Below are positions 38,701 to 47,865 of a stretch of DNA of 64,000 bases, piece after piece. This DNA comes from Marinomonas primoryensis. Its GTDB lineage: Bacteria; Pseudomonadota; Gammaproteobacteria; Pseudomonadales; Marinomonadaceae. The notes under the pieces were generated by a model. It did not search any database and had not been told where the DNA came from. It saw nothing but the letters and a program-made list of their open reading frames with translations. How positions within the stretch are numbered: the stretch's first letter is position 1; each line of letters begins with the position of its first letter. The translations under genes and the position numbers were made by a program. The DNA is taken from the NCBI RefSeq assembly GCF_013372285.1, contig NZ_CP054301.1, forward strand, positions 1,350,001 through 1,414,000, given 5' to 3'.

Positions 38701-39282
38701 TTAGTCTCTCACGGCTTCTTTAAAGTGTTTTCGACAAACGGACAAGTAACGGTCATTACCGCCTATTTCTACTTGTGCGCCCTCTTTAACAGGAATTCCT
38801 TCGGCATTTAATCGAATGACCATAGTGGCTTTACTGCCACAGTGACACACGGTTTTTAATTCTATTAATTTATCGGACCAAGCCAGTAGCGCTTTGCTAC
38901 CGTCGAACAACTCGCCTTGGAAATCCGTACGGATACCAAACGCCAACACAGGAATGTGCAGTTTATCAACGACTTCAGATAATGCATAAACTTGTTCTTT
39001 GGTTAGAAATTGTGCTTCATCAATCAAAATGCAGCTTAATGCTTGCTTTTGATGCGTTTCTTCTTTGATTAAAGCGATCATGTCGGTGCTATTATCAAAT
39101 AAACTGGCGTCTGCCGATATGCCGATGCGAGAGGCGATTTGCCCTGTTTCAAATCGGTTGTCTATCGACGCTGTAAGGAGAAGAACTCTCATGCCTCGCT
39201 CTTGATAGTTATGAGCGGACTGTAGAAGAACGGTCGATTTACCCGCGTTCATTGCTGAGTAGTAAAAGTACAGTTTGGCCAT
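38701..39282 (-). CDS. tdk: Thymidine kinase
   Basis: Type II thymidine kinase (193 residues) phosphorylating thymidine in pyrimidine salvage. It has the P-loop [14 protein letters not shown] near residue 10, LIDEAQFL as Walker B with the catalytic Glu, a lasso region [18 protein letters not shown], and the four-cysteine zinc site (VCHCGS and SVCRKHF with a partner). First gene of a tdk-rdgC pair. Confidence 0.95.
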   Translation of the reverse strand: MAKLYFYYSAMNAGKSTVLLQSAHNYQERGMRVLLLTASIDNRFETGQIASRIGISADASLFDNSTDMIALIKEETHQKQALSCILIDEAQFLTKEQVYALSEVVDKLHIPVLAFGIRTDFQGELFDGSKALLAWSDKLIELKTVCHCGSKATMVIRLNAEGIPVKEGAQVEIGGNDRYLSVCRKHFKEAVRD

Positions 39283-39406
39283 ATTGAGTCTGTTTATTCA
39301 GTTGTTAGCTAATGTCGCCGACTAGTATATCAAATCACTATTGTGATCGGGTTTTTTTGATGGAAGTAATTGTTTGGTTTTGGTCGCGCTCTAGAAAAGC
39401 CTTAAG

Positions 39407-39447
39407 TTTTTTATTTTTTATTTTTTATTTTTTATTTTTTATTTTTT
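39407..39447. repeat. Tandem heptamer repeat (T6A)
   Basis: Six blocks of exactly six T are separated by five single A bases: five perfect TTTTTTA units plus a final T6. The right part overlaps the end of the ybfE-like gene, encoding its last residues and stop codon on the minus strand; the rest lies downstream of that stop. Confidence 0.95.
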
Positions 39448-39706
39448 CAGCGCTTTTGTTAATTTGCAGTGTTAGCCATTCTGCACGTTTTAAACCATTT
39501 AGTTCGCAGAGTTTGTCTAGTTTCTCGATAGTGTCTTGCTCAATCAACAATTCTAAGCGTTTTAACCCTTGTGATTTTTCTTTTTCTCGCTGTGCTCGTT
39601 TATTGAGTTTGAGCTGATCTTTTCTGGTGAGAGGCTGAGTTCGAGGTCTGCCAGGCGCTTTACCAAATAGATCGATTGTATTCCGGTCGGATGACGCTTT
39701 TGCCAT
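39425..39706 (-). CDS. ybfE: YbfE-like LexA-regulated protein
   Basis: A 93-residue basic protein resembling YbfE, the LexA-regulated protein of E. coli: SDRNTIDLFGKAPGRPRTQPLTRKDQLKLNKRAQ matches the family's N-terminal block, and the C-terminal part looks like a ribbon-helix-helix DNA-binding fold. Function unknown. Its last six codons and stop lie in a tandem heptamer repeat, so the C-terminus (KIKNKK) would change with unit number. No LexA box was verified upstream. Start ATG at 39706. Confidence 0.8.
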   Translation of the reverse strand: MAKASSDRNTIDLFGKAPGRPRTQPLTRKDQLKLNKRAQREKEKSQGLKRLELLIEQDTIEKLDKLCELNGLKRAEWLTLQINKSAEKIKNKK

Positions 39707-39763
39707 GGTCTAAGTTCATTTGTATTAGTGATAGGAGGTGTTTTTCTGTTGTATAAAAAAACG

Positions 39764-39798
39764 AGAGCGAAAAGTGACTATAAAAGGCTTTTCGCTCT
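39764..39798 (-). terminator. Intrinsic terminator after prc
   Basis: A perfect 11-bp stem (AGAGCGAAAAG with CTTTTCGCTCT) and a 13-base loop, followed on the minus strand by CG and a run of seven T. It lies just after the prc stop and before ybfE. Confidence 0.9.
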
Positions 39799-39812
39799 TT
39801 GCTTTTCATCAT

Positions 39813-41861
39813 TTATTTCTGAGCTGTTTTTTTCTCAGCTTGCTTTTGAGCCATCTGGTTGGTTGCAATGAAGTCTAAAAGTACTTCAGATGCTTCTTTT
39901 GCATAGGTATCTTCTTCAATCGGCTCTATGTCATCAACCGATGTTAGTAGCTCTAGTCCAAGTGCTTTTCGGCGCGTATTTTCGCGCTCGAGTTCTTTTT
40001 GTTTGTTATCTTCTTTTTGCTGTATGCGAGTGCTCTCTTTTAGTGAGATGGACTTATAACTCTCTACCTGTTCTTTGAACTCTTCTATTTGAGCATTGAT
40101 TGCAACAAAATTGGGGTCTGTCGCCATTCTTGCTTTGTGGCGAGGTTCTAGAATAGGCAGGTAAGCGGACATTTTCCAATAAACGGGGTAGCGAGTTTCA
40201 TGGATTTTGTCCCAAGGTAATGGGTTGTCTAATGCGCTTTCGCCAATGGTTTCTTTATCGATCAAAGAAGGAAAGGCGATGTCTGGCATGACACCTTTGT
40301 GCTGAGTGCTTTCGCCAGAGACGCGATAAAATTTAGCCTGAGTGACTTTAAGTTGCCCTTGGTCTACTTCTTGTAATACTTGAACCGTGCCTTTCCCAAA
40401 GGTCTGATCGCCAAGAATTAAAGCGCGTCCATAATCTTGCAGCGCACCAGCGACGATTTCAGACGCGGATGCACTCATTCGGTTTACCAGAACAGCCATT
40501 GGTCCACTGTAGGTGATGGCAGTGTCAGAGTCTCCTAATGGTGTAACTCGTCCGCTTTGGTCGCGAATTTGTACTGTTGGGCCGGATGGAATAAACAAAC
40601 CAGTCAATGAATTTGCTTCTTGTAATGAACCGCCGCCGTTATTTCTTAAGTCAAGAATGAGAGCTGAAATTTTTTCTTCACGAAGTTCCTCAATCAATCT
40701 TTTTGTGTCTCGTGTGGAACTTTTATAATCTTTGTCACCTGCTTGAATCGCTGCGAAATCAGAGTAAAAGGTCGGTAATGAGATTACGCCTACTTTGTAG
40801 GTTTCACCGTCTCGCTCTACTTCGACAATTTCTTTTTTCGCCGATTGATCTTCGAGTTTTACTTTTTTACGGACGATGCTAATGCGCTTGCTGGTCTGCG
40901 TGTCGCCTTTGCTTGGTGTTATTTCCAATATAACGGTGGTATCGCGCTCACCGCGGATCATGTCGACGACATCATCAAGGCGCATGCCAACAACATCGAT
41001 CATTGGTTTGTCTTCTTGGCCAACGGCGATAATTCTGTCGTTAGGAGACAGATCGCTTTGAGTGGCCGCTGGACCACCTGGCACTAATCGAACGACTTTT
41101 GTGTAGTCATCGTCCATTTGTAAAACGGCACCAATCCCTTCTAATGATAAGCTCATGTTGATATTGAAGGTTTCTGATGCTCGTGGTGCAAAGTAGCTAG
41201 TGTGAGGGTCTAATGCTGCGGTGATGGCGTTGGCGAAGGTTTGATAGACGTCGACAGCGTTTGTTTGATCCACTCGTTTTAATTGGTTTTTATAACGACG
41301 CTCAATTGTCGTGATGATTTTCTCTTCACTTTCGCCATTAAGCTTAAGGACTAATGCTCGATTTTTAAGGCGTTTGCGCCAGTAATCATCAAGTTCAGCT
41401 TCGGTATTGGCCCATTGCTGCGCTTCTGGATCAGCGTTGAGTGTTTCATCAATGTCATAATCGAAGCCTTTGATCATCTCTGGAAGGTGGTCCTGTAGGC
41501 TCGACAACCGCTTCTCAAGACGTTCTAGGTAGAGATTATAGATAGTATAAGCAACTTGAGTGTCTCCCTTTCTGAGGGCGTCATCAAAGCTATTTCGGTA
41601 TTGAGATAAGCTATCTATGTCACTTTTGAGAAAGAAGCTTTTACTTGGGTCGAGCGCGTCAATATAGTAATCAAAGGCTTTTGCTGAAATGGCATCATCA
41701 ATATGAGGTCTGTTATAATGAATGCCTTCTAGCATTTCAACGAGCTCTTTTGATACTTTGTCGTATTCATGAGGAGGCTGCAATTCCTGATAAGCTGACG
41801 CAGGAGTTGAGGCAAAGGTGTAGCCAGTTAAAAGGCAAAGTAAAAGGCGTTTATAGTTCAT
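39813..41861 (-). CDS. prc: Tail-specific periplasmic protease
   Basis: Carboxy-terminal processing protease of 682 residues, the same length as E. coli Prc. A signal peptide (MNYKRLLLCLLTGYTFASTPASA) leads into the N-terminal DUF3340-like helical region, a PDZ domain (near SLSLEGIGAVLQMDDDYTKVV), the serine protease core with the Ser in NRMSASASEIV and Lys in GDQTFGKGTVQ, and a C-terminal DUF3340 region. It degrades periplasmic and envelope proteins and trims FtsI and MepS-like targets. The ATG at 41861 is used rather than 41918, which would add 19 residues before the signal peptide. Confidence 0.95.
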   Translation of the reverse strand: MNYKRLLLCLLTGYTFASTPASAYQELQPPHEYDKVSKELVEMLEGIHYNRPHIDDAISAKAFDYYIDALDPSKSFFLKSDIDSLSQYRNSFDDALRKGDTQVAYTIYNLYLERLEKRLSSLQDHLPEMIKGFDYDIDETLNADPEAQQWANTEAELDDYWRKRLKNRALVLKLNGESEEKIITTIERRYKNQLKRVDQTNAVDVYQTFANAITAALDPHTSYFAPRASETFNINMSLSLEGIGAVLQMDDDYTKVVRLVPGGPAATQSDLSPNDRIIAVGQEDKPMIDVVGMRLDDVVDMIRGERDTTVILEITPSKGDTQTSKRISIVRKKVKLEDQSAKKEIVEVERDGETYKVGVISLPTFYSDFAAIQAGDKDYKSSTRDTKRLIEELREEKISALILDLRNNGGGSLQEANSLTGLFIPSGPTVQIRDQSGRVTPLGDSDTAITYSGPMAVLVNRMSASASEIVAGALQDYGRALILGDQTFGKGTVQVLQEVDQGQLKVTQAKFYRVSGESTQHKGVMPDIAFPSLIDKETIGESALDNPLPWDKIHETRYPVYWKMSAYLPILEPRHKARMATDPNFVAINAQIEEFKEQVESYKSISLKESTRIQQKEDNKQKELERENTRRKALGLELLTSVDDIEPIEEDTYAKEASEVLLDFIATNQMAQKQAEKKTAQK

Positions 41862-41984
41862 CCGGTAAGGGTTCTCTCTGTCTATTTTATACGTCGTTAG
41901 CAAAATCATATTAGACACTGGGCTGTAAGGCTAGCCAAAGTGTTAAAAAGTCACTTTTTTAAAGCATTGTGCTTATGGAAAATT

Positions 41985-43289
41985 ATGGAACATACAAATT
42001 TTAATGACTCTTTGTTGTCATTTCTTCAATCTTCTCCGACTCCATTTCATGCGACAGATAGTATGCGTAATGCTTTGATCGCAGAAGGTTTTGTTGAGTT
42101 AATTGAAGAAAATAATTGGGTGATAGAAGAGTGCAGAAAGTATTTTGTTACGCGTAATGAGTCAGCATTAATTGCTTTTACCACGCCAGAGTTAAATTTC
42201 AGTCAAACAGGTTGGCGAATGATCGGTGCCCATACGGACAGCCCTTGTCTGAAACTTAAGCCAAATGCTCAGGTGGATCGCTTTGGTTATCACCAATTAG
42301 GCGTGGAAGTGTATGGTGGCGTGTTGCTTCATACTTGGCTAGACAGGGACTTATCGATTGCGGGTCGCATTACTCTAAAAACGAAAGCGGGCGACATTGT
42401 GAGTCGTTTAGTGGATTTTAAAGACCCAATTGCAGTGGTTCCAAACTTGGCAATTCATTTGAATCGACAGGCAAATGAAGGTTTTTCGGTTAATCCTCAA
42501 GAAGAAATTTTACCTATATTGTGTGGCGCTGAAAATGAATTTGATTTACATGAACTATTAAAAGCTCAGCTCAAAAAACAATATACTGATTTACCCATTG
42601 ATATGATTTTAGATTTTGAATTGAGCTTATACGATACACAACCAGCGGCTTTGGTTGGCTTGCATAAAGAATACATTTGTTCAGCTCGTTTGGATAATTT
42701 GCTCAGTTGCTTTGTGGGTTTACGAGCGCTGTTGGATTCTGACGGGCAACGTCCAAGCCTTCTTGTTTGTACCGATCATGAAGAAATTGGCAGTTTATCG
42801 GCTTGTGGTGCAAATGGCCCATTCTTAGAAGATGTCTTGCATCGTTTAACACCGAATCCAGAGCAATATGTTCAGGCGGTTCAACGCTCTATGTTGGTTT
42901 CTGCTGATAATGCGCATGCGTTGCATCCCAATTATGCTAATAAGCATGATAAAAACCATGCCCCTGCGATTAATAAGGGCGCTGTTATTAAGGTGAATGC
43001 GAACCAGCGTTATGCAACTAATAGCGAAACGGCAAGCGTCTATCGTGATATTGCAGCGCAAGAGAATTATGACGTGCAGTGCTTTGTTGTGCGCAGTGAT
43101 ATGGCGTGCGGTAGTACGATTGGGCCGATTACATCTGGAGAAATTGGTGTGCCGACGATTGATATCGGTTTGCCAACGTTTGGGATGCATTCAATTCGTG
43201 AGCTAGCAGGGAGCCGTGATGCCTATGGTTTGTATAAAGTATTAACTCGATTTACAAAGCGAGACAAGCTCATCTCTCGTTTAGAATAG
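41985..43289 (+). CDS. apeB: M18-family aminopeptidase
   Basis: A 434-residue zinc aminopeptidase of family M18, active on acidic or neutral N-terminal residues. Metal ligands are in GAHTDSPCLKLKP (His, then Asp in the SARLDN block), CTDHEEIGS with the catalytic Glu, and the SADNAHALHPN and GIHSIRELA-like C-terminal blocks. The ATG at 41985 starts at the conserved N-terminus; the frame to 41940 would add 15 residues. Divergent from prc. Confidence 0.93.
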   Translation: MEHTNFNDSLLSFLQSSPTPFHATDSMRNALIAEGFVELIEENNWVIEECRKYFVTRNESALIAFTTPELNFSQTGWRMIGAHTDSPCLKLKPNAQVDRFGYHQLGVEVYGGVLLHTWLDRDLSIAGRITLKTKAGDIVSRLVDFKDPIAVVPNLAIHLNRQANEGFSVNPQEEILPILCGAENEFDLHELLKAQLKKQYTDLPIDMILDFELSLYDTQPAALVGLHKEYICSARLDNLLSCFVGLRALLDSDGQRPSLLVCTDHEEIGSLSACGANGPFLEDVLHRLTPNPEQYVQAVQRSMLVSADNAHALHPNYANKHDKNHAPAINKGAVIKVNANQRYATNSETASVYRDIAAQENYDVQCFVVRSDMACGSTIGPITSGEIGVPTIDIGLPTFGMHSIRELAGSRDAYGLYKVLTRFTKRDKLISRLE

Positions 43290-43316
43290 GGCGTTAGCAT
43301 TTACTTGATCACAAAA

Positions 43317-43351
43317 CAAAAAAACCGTGAAACAATGTTTTACGGTTTTTT
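43317..43351. terminator. Intrinsic terminator between apeB and tolC
   Basis: A-rich arm ending in ACCGTGAAAC pairs, with one bulge, with GTTTTACGGT followed by a run of T; lies between the convergent apeB and tolC genes. Confidence 0.85.
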
Positions 43352-43377
43352 TGTTTTAACTTATAGCGAACGGCAAA

Positions 43378-44700
43378 TTAATTTTTTGCAATTAACCATT
43401 TATCCAATTCTTTGATGTTGTCTTCTGTAAGATCTCCAGTGACTTCTAGTAGGTTTAGTTTTTTCACTACAAAGTTGTATCGGTATTGTTCGTAGGTATT
43501 CTGTGCATCGTATAGATTAGACTGAGCATCAAGCAATTCGACAAGGTTACGGGTACCTACATCATACCCTGCTTTCGTTGCTTCTAGTGCACTGGTGCGA
43601 GAGCGAATAAGCTGTTGTTGTGCTTCAATTTGAGCTACGGCCGTTTGTAGGTCTAGGTATAGACTACGAATGTTAAGTTCAATGGTTTGCAGTGAACTTG
43701 CTCTTTGCTCTGTTGCTGATTCCGCTTGCGCTGTCGCTTGTCGAACAGAGGCGCTAATTGCCCCACCGCTGTAGAGAGGAATACTGACACCTAATGCAAC
43801 AGAAGACGTATTTGTTACACCATCTGGATTAGTGGTGCCACTACTATAGTTGTTATCGCTTCGAGATAACGATCCAGTGATTGATACGGTAGGAGAACGA
43901 CCGTTAGATTTTTGGATGTTAATATTATTTTCTGCGCTTTCAACCGTGAAATTCAGTATGCGCAATTGTTTATTATCACGACGAGCTTTCGTAATTAACG
44001 AATCAACGGTCATGTTTGGATCAAGGCGAATAGGGTAATCTTTAGATAATTGAGGAATGCTCTTTATCTCTTGGCCTGTTCTTTGGAATAACGCTTTTTG
44101 TGCATAAGATACGCTTGAGCGCGCGCTAAGCTGAGTGACACGAACGGAATCGTATTCTGCTTGAGCATCTTGTAAATCAGTGATGGACGCTAAGCCTACT
44201 TCATATTGCTTTTTAGCACGATCTAGCTGACTTGCTGTACTTTTAACTAAGGCTTCCGTTGTCTGCAATGTTGATTGTGCGATCAGAAGATTGAAGTATT
44301 CAGTTAAGGTTGTCAGTGCTAGGTCTTCTTCAGCGTTGCTAAAGCTAATGCCAGCGCTTTGGGAACTCAGTTCGACAGAATCTACTGCATAGTTAAGTGC
44401 AGGCGAATAAATAGGGTAATCCAATGACAGCGCTACGGTGTTTGATGTATTGCTGTAATCAGAAGAAGGACTGTCTATATTGTCGTATCCCAGGTTACCT
44501 TTAAAGCTAATGCTAGGGTATAGATTGCCCTTTGTGACGGTGACGCCTTCTTTTTGGGCTTGATAAGTGGCAGCCGCCGCTCTTAAACCTGGGTCATGTT
44601 GCTTAGCAAGTTTGTATACTTCGTAGATGCTGTCTGCGTAGGCAGCCGAACTACTTAGAACGGCTGCAGCGATTAGTGAGGGTATAATATGCTTTTTCAT
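43378..44700 (-). CDS. tolC: TolC-family outer-membrane channel
   Basis: Outer-membrane efflux and type I secretion duct (440 residues). It has a signal peptide ending SSAAYA, two repeated halves of the outer-membrane-efflux-protein type with LDAQSNLYDAQNTYEQYRYNF in the second, and GTRNLVELLDAQ. Length and the paired helical repeats fit TolC. It lacks an adjacent pump, as is usual for TolC, so it probably serves several exporters. Confidence 0.92.
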   Translation of the reverse strand: MKKHIIPSLIAAAVLSSSAAYADSIYEVYKLAKQHDPGLRAAAATYQAQKEGVTVTKGNLYPSISFKGNLGYDNIDSPSSDYSNTSNTVALSLDYPIYSPALNYAVDSVELSSQSAGISFSNAEEDLALTTLTEYFNLLIAQSTLQTTEALVKSTASQLDRAKKQYEVGLASITDLQDAQAEYDSVRVTQLSARSSVSYAQKALFQRTGQEIKSIPQLSKDYPIRLDPNMTVDSLITKARRDNKQLRILNFTVESAENNINIQKSNGRSPTVSITGSLSRSDNNYSSGTTNPDGVTNTSSVALGVSIPLYSGGAISASVRQATAQAESATEQRASSLQTIELNIRSLYLDLQTAVAQIEAQQQLIRSRTSALEATKAGYDVGTRNLVELLDAQSNLYDAQNTYEQYRYNFVVKKLNLLEVTGDLTEDNIKELDKWLIAKN

Positions 44701-44898
44701 AGATCTCTGTGGGCTCGTAGTATGAAGTATAGTTATAATAGTACCTCAAGTTTTTCACTTGTGGCAGTGCCATTCTTGCTATATCTATTATGACTATTGA
44801 CCATATCATAACGAAATACTTTAAATGAGCCTCGATTGTGGAAAATTAATGCAAGAGCGGTGAGTGTTTAATCGTATTATCTCTTCCTTCTTCATCGT

Positions 44899-46131
44899 TT
44901 AGTTTTTTAATTCAAGTTTATAAGTGAGGGTCTTCTTCGAGTTCGCTTTTATTTTTCCTGCAATTCTTAAACTGTTGGCATTTACTTTCGTCACATCATT
45001 CCCTTCTACTACTTCTATAATGCCGTTTGTACTTTGCTCTACAGAATAATTTTGTATTTTGTTGGAATGGTTCTCTATCGTTACTTGCCAAACTTGAGTG
45101 CTAGGGAGTTTTTGTGAAGAGGCATTTTCTAACGTTAAGTATCCCGTTATGTCCTGGCTTTTATTTGTGATGATATTCAGTGGATAACCTGTACGGACTG
45201 TATTTAACATCACTGTGTTACCAGGGATGAGAAGGTTTTCTCTTTTCCAAAATGTGTTGTATTCCCCTGGAAGGCCTTCCTTTTTTAATGTAAAGCTTAC
45301 GGTATTATAGAAACTAAGATCTATTCTTCCTGAGCTATTGTTATGGGTATAAAGATTGGCTGTGTGTGTCTGTTTATCGATTTTGCTATTGCTGCTGGGT
45401 AAAGGATAGAGAGTGTTTGAATAGGGCGCGATAGATAAGAGGTTATGGCCAAGTGAGTAGCTAACCTCATTGTCTTGATAGCTTACTTCTTGTTGCATAT
45501 CACTCATTACAAGAGAACTGCGTTCGGCTTTGAAACGTTGAGGTGTTGAGTTTCTGGAGTAGTGAAGCAAACTGTCTTGTATTTCAATGCTGGCGCTTGA
45601 GTTGTTATGTAAGAGTGCTTGTTGCGAGACAACCACGTTGTCGTTTTCAAATATTAGGCTAAGTTGTGGCGTCCAGGATAATTGGTTCGTTTGATAGCTG
45701 ACTGGGTACGATCTTGTTGTTGCTTTATTGTTGTCTGTTTGTTCTAGCGGTATTAAGTAAAAATCATCCAGTGGCAATGTCGTTGGGCGATCATGACTCG
45801 TGAGTATAAAAGAGCGAGAGCTCTGCTCAATTTTTGCCAAAATGCCAGTGTAGTTTAAATCTCTTTGTTTATGTTCCACTCTGACTTTTTTGCCAATTTC
45901 ATCAAACCAATTTTTATTGAGGCCATTTTGTAGGTGAGTAATAGGTGAAAAATCGCCTTCAAGAGGGATTAGTGTGCCGGGGTTAGGGGTAAGACTTAGG
46001 TGTTGACTGTCTGCCACTATTTGACTGTTATCTAATCCTATAACGGCATGGATGGGCGCTGCAAAAGTAGGTTGTGCTACCGCTGTTCCTAAAAGAATAC
46101 TGATGTAAAGATAGGTAGGTTGCTTTTTCAT
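44899..46131 (-). CDS. Secreted DUF4139-like protein
   Basis: A 410-residue protein with a signal peptide (about 1-24) and no other membrane segment. The middle and C-terminal parts resemble DUF4139: SYQTNQLSWTPQLSLIF, LLHNNSSASIEIQD and a final block IENHSNKIQNYSVEQ, KTLTYKLELKN. It lacks the N-terminal DUF4140 coiled-coil part of full mucoidy-inhibitor-like proteins. Probably periplasmic; function unknown. Upstream gap to xni is 122 bases. Confidence 0.65.
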   Translation of the reverse strand: MKKQPTYLYISILLGTAVAQPTFAAPIHAVIGLDNSQIVADSQHLSLTPNPGTLIPLEGDFSPITHLQNGLNKNWFDEIGKKVRVEHKQRDLNYTGILAKIEQSSRSFILTSHDRPTTLPLDDFYLIPLEQTDNNKATTRSYPVSYQTNQLSWTPQLSLIFENDNVVVSQQALLHNNSSASIEIQDSLLHYSRNSTPQRFKAERSSLVMSDMQQEVSYQDNEVSYSLGHNLLSIAPYSNTLYPLPSSNSKIDKQTHTANLYTHNNSSGRIDLSFYNTVSFTLKKEGLPGEYNTFWKRENLLIPGNTVMLNTVRTGYPLNIITNKSQDITGYLTLENASSQKLPSTQVWQVTIENHSNKIQNYSVEQSTNGIIEVVEGNDVTKVNANSLRIAGKIKANSKKTLTYKLELKN

Positions 46132-46253
46132 ACAAAGAGTCCTTCTAGTTTATGTATTTACAATCATACTCATTGTCGTGATGAGTGCTCACACATGGTA
46201 ACCTAATAATTTAATACGGTCGTAAAGTAATCTAGCAAAAATAAGGGTTTGGA

Positions 46254-47045
46254 GTGGATAAAAAATTACTAATTATTGACGGTTTGAATTTGATTCGACG
46301 CTTTTATGCCGCACTAGAGTCTGAGCAAGATTTAGTTCGTCGGGTCGAGCGAGCTCAAAGTATTACCATTGAAGCGCTGGTGAAACTAGCGCTTCAATTT
46401 AACCCTTCTTACGCAGTGGTTGTTTTTGATTCTAATGGTAAAACATGGCGACATAATTTGTATCCTGAATATAAGTTAGGTCGTGTGCCAATGGATGATT
46501 TGTTATTAGAATCTTTGCCCGATTTTGCCAAGTTATTTCGCTTTAATCATTTTCCTTGTTTAAGGCTAGATGGTTGGGAAGCGGATGATTTGATTGCTAC
46601 CTTAGCTGTCAAGGCGGCCCATAATAATGTGACATCGTATATTGTTTCTACAGACAAAGGGTTCACCCAATTATTGGGAGATGAGCGTATTTTGCAATAT
46701 GATTACTTTGCCAAGTTGGGCTATGACAAGATTTGGGTTCCGGGTAAATATGGAGTGGAGCCGCACCAGCTAGTCGATTATTGGGCTTTGGTTGGGGATA
46801 CCACAAACCGTATTCCTGGTGTGAAAGGAATTGGCCCTAAAACGGCACTCACCATTATTAGCTCCTTTCCCACGATAGAAGAAATTTATGCAAATGTGAC
46901 GTTTTTTTCAGAACGCATTCAGACGATGTTAGCGGGTGGTTATGAACAGTGTTTACAATCTCGTTCGCTGGTCGCATTGAAAACGGACGTGGACGTTGGT
47001 GTACGCCTTTCACAGCTTCGTTATACGCCTAAAACAGAATCTTGA
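46254..47045 (+). CDS. xni: Flap endonuclease Xni
   Basis: A 263-residue 5'-nuclease (PIN-like FEN fold) related to the 5' exonuclease domain of DNA polymerase I. IDGLNLIRRFYAA with Asp near residue 9, FDSNGKTWRHNLYPEYK, DGWEADDLIATLA, STDKGFTQLL and DTTNRIPGVKGIGPKTA (helix-hairpin-helix) are all present. GTG start at 46254 has TAAGGG six bases before it. The last 17 bases overlap the convergent NIT-like gene. Confidence 0.93.
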   Translation: MDKKLLIIDGLNLIRRFYAALESEQDLVRRVERAQSITIEALVKLALQFNPSYAVVVFDSNGKTWRHNLYPEYKLGRVPMDDLLLESLPDFAKLFRFNHFPCLRLDGWEADDLIATLAVKAAHNNVTSYIVSTDKGFTQLLGDERILQYDYFAKLGYDKIWVPGKYGVEPHQLVDYWALVGDTTNRIPGVKGIGPKTALTIISSFPTIEEIYANVTFFSERIQTMLAGGYEQCLQSRSLVALKTDVDVGVRLSQLRYTPKTES

Positions 47046-47865
47046 CGTCTTTTATGGTTGTTTTTAATGAATCAAAGCCAGCATGGATAAAGACAAAAAT
47101 CTCGTCGATGACTTGTGTGGCTTCTTGAAAAATAGCATCAGGGTTTTGATTGTATAAGGTCGAATGGTTGATGCTTTCTTTTATCTCTTGAATAAAGTTA
47201 ATCAGCCGCTCATTCGTCGAATCTGGCAATGGTGTTGTGAGCCTCCGATGGTGTTCTTCTATCTTTCCTAGTGTAAATAACAGCTGCAGTTTTTTATCGG
47301 CGCTCATTTCTTGTTTAGAAGCAACTTGGACTGACAGCGCTCTCACTTGCCCAAGGGATTCAGCCAATTCTGGTAATGTTTTTACCAGCTGCTGCGCTAA
47401 ATTTTGAATGTGTTCTTGGTGGTTGGACGTTAGCGAAAACTCATCCGACATGTCCCACATGGCATCAAGTTGACGAGCGATAAGACCTGAATGCAGTTGA
47501 AAACTCTCTGCGCTTTTTAGCGTGTCATTTTCGATTAGACGCTGCCACTGCTTATATGGATAGTGTGTGCTGAGCGACGGCGGATAAGCGTGTTCAGACT
47601 CAAATTCGAGTAAGTTTGTATAGAGTGTGGTGATGTTGGATTTGAGGTTGATCAGTTTCGTTTCGAACTCTAGGTTGCCGTTGAGAAACCCAGAATGCAT
47701 TCCTCTGTGCTGTTGCGTAATTTTGATTAATTCAATGAATAATATAATGCCTGATATTCCCATAATGGCGCGCTGCTTAGAGGCTTTTTTCGACCAAATT
47801 AAGCGACCGATGGCGAGTGCAATGATGGTAAGGCAGGTAAGAGCAAAGAGACTGGTTACTATCAT
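47029..47865 (-). CDS. Membrane protein with NIT-like sensor region
   Basis: A 278-residue membrane protein with two N-terminal segments (about 2-24 and 33-47) and a long helical domain. [17 protein letters not shown] (about 48-64) resembles the opening of nitrate/nitrite-sensing (NIT) or PilJ-type helical sensor domains, but overall identity cannot be judged. No signalling domain is present. Its ATG overlaps the chemoreceptor stop (ATGA), so the two are translated together. The start at 47865 is used instead of 47904, which would extend deeper into the receptor gene. Confidence 0.6.
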   Translation of the reverse strand: MIVTSLFALTCLTIIALAIGRLIWSKKASKQRAIMGISGIILFIELIKITQQHRGMHSGFLNGNLEFETKLINLKSNITTLYTNLLEFESEHAYPPSLSTHYPYKQWQRLIENDTLKSAESFQLHSGLIARQLDAMWDMSDEFSLTSNHQEHIQNLAQQLVKTLPELAESLGQVRALSVQVASKQEMSADKKLQLLFTLGKIEEHHRRLTTPLPDSTNERLINFIQEIKESINHSTLYNQNPDAIFQEATQVIDEIFVFIHAGFDSLKTTIKDVKILF

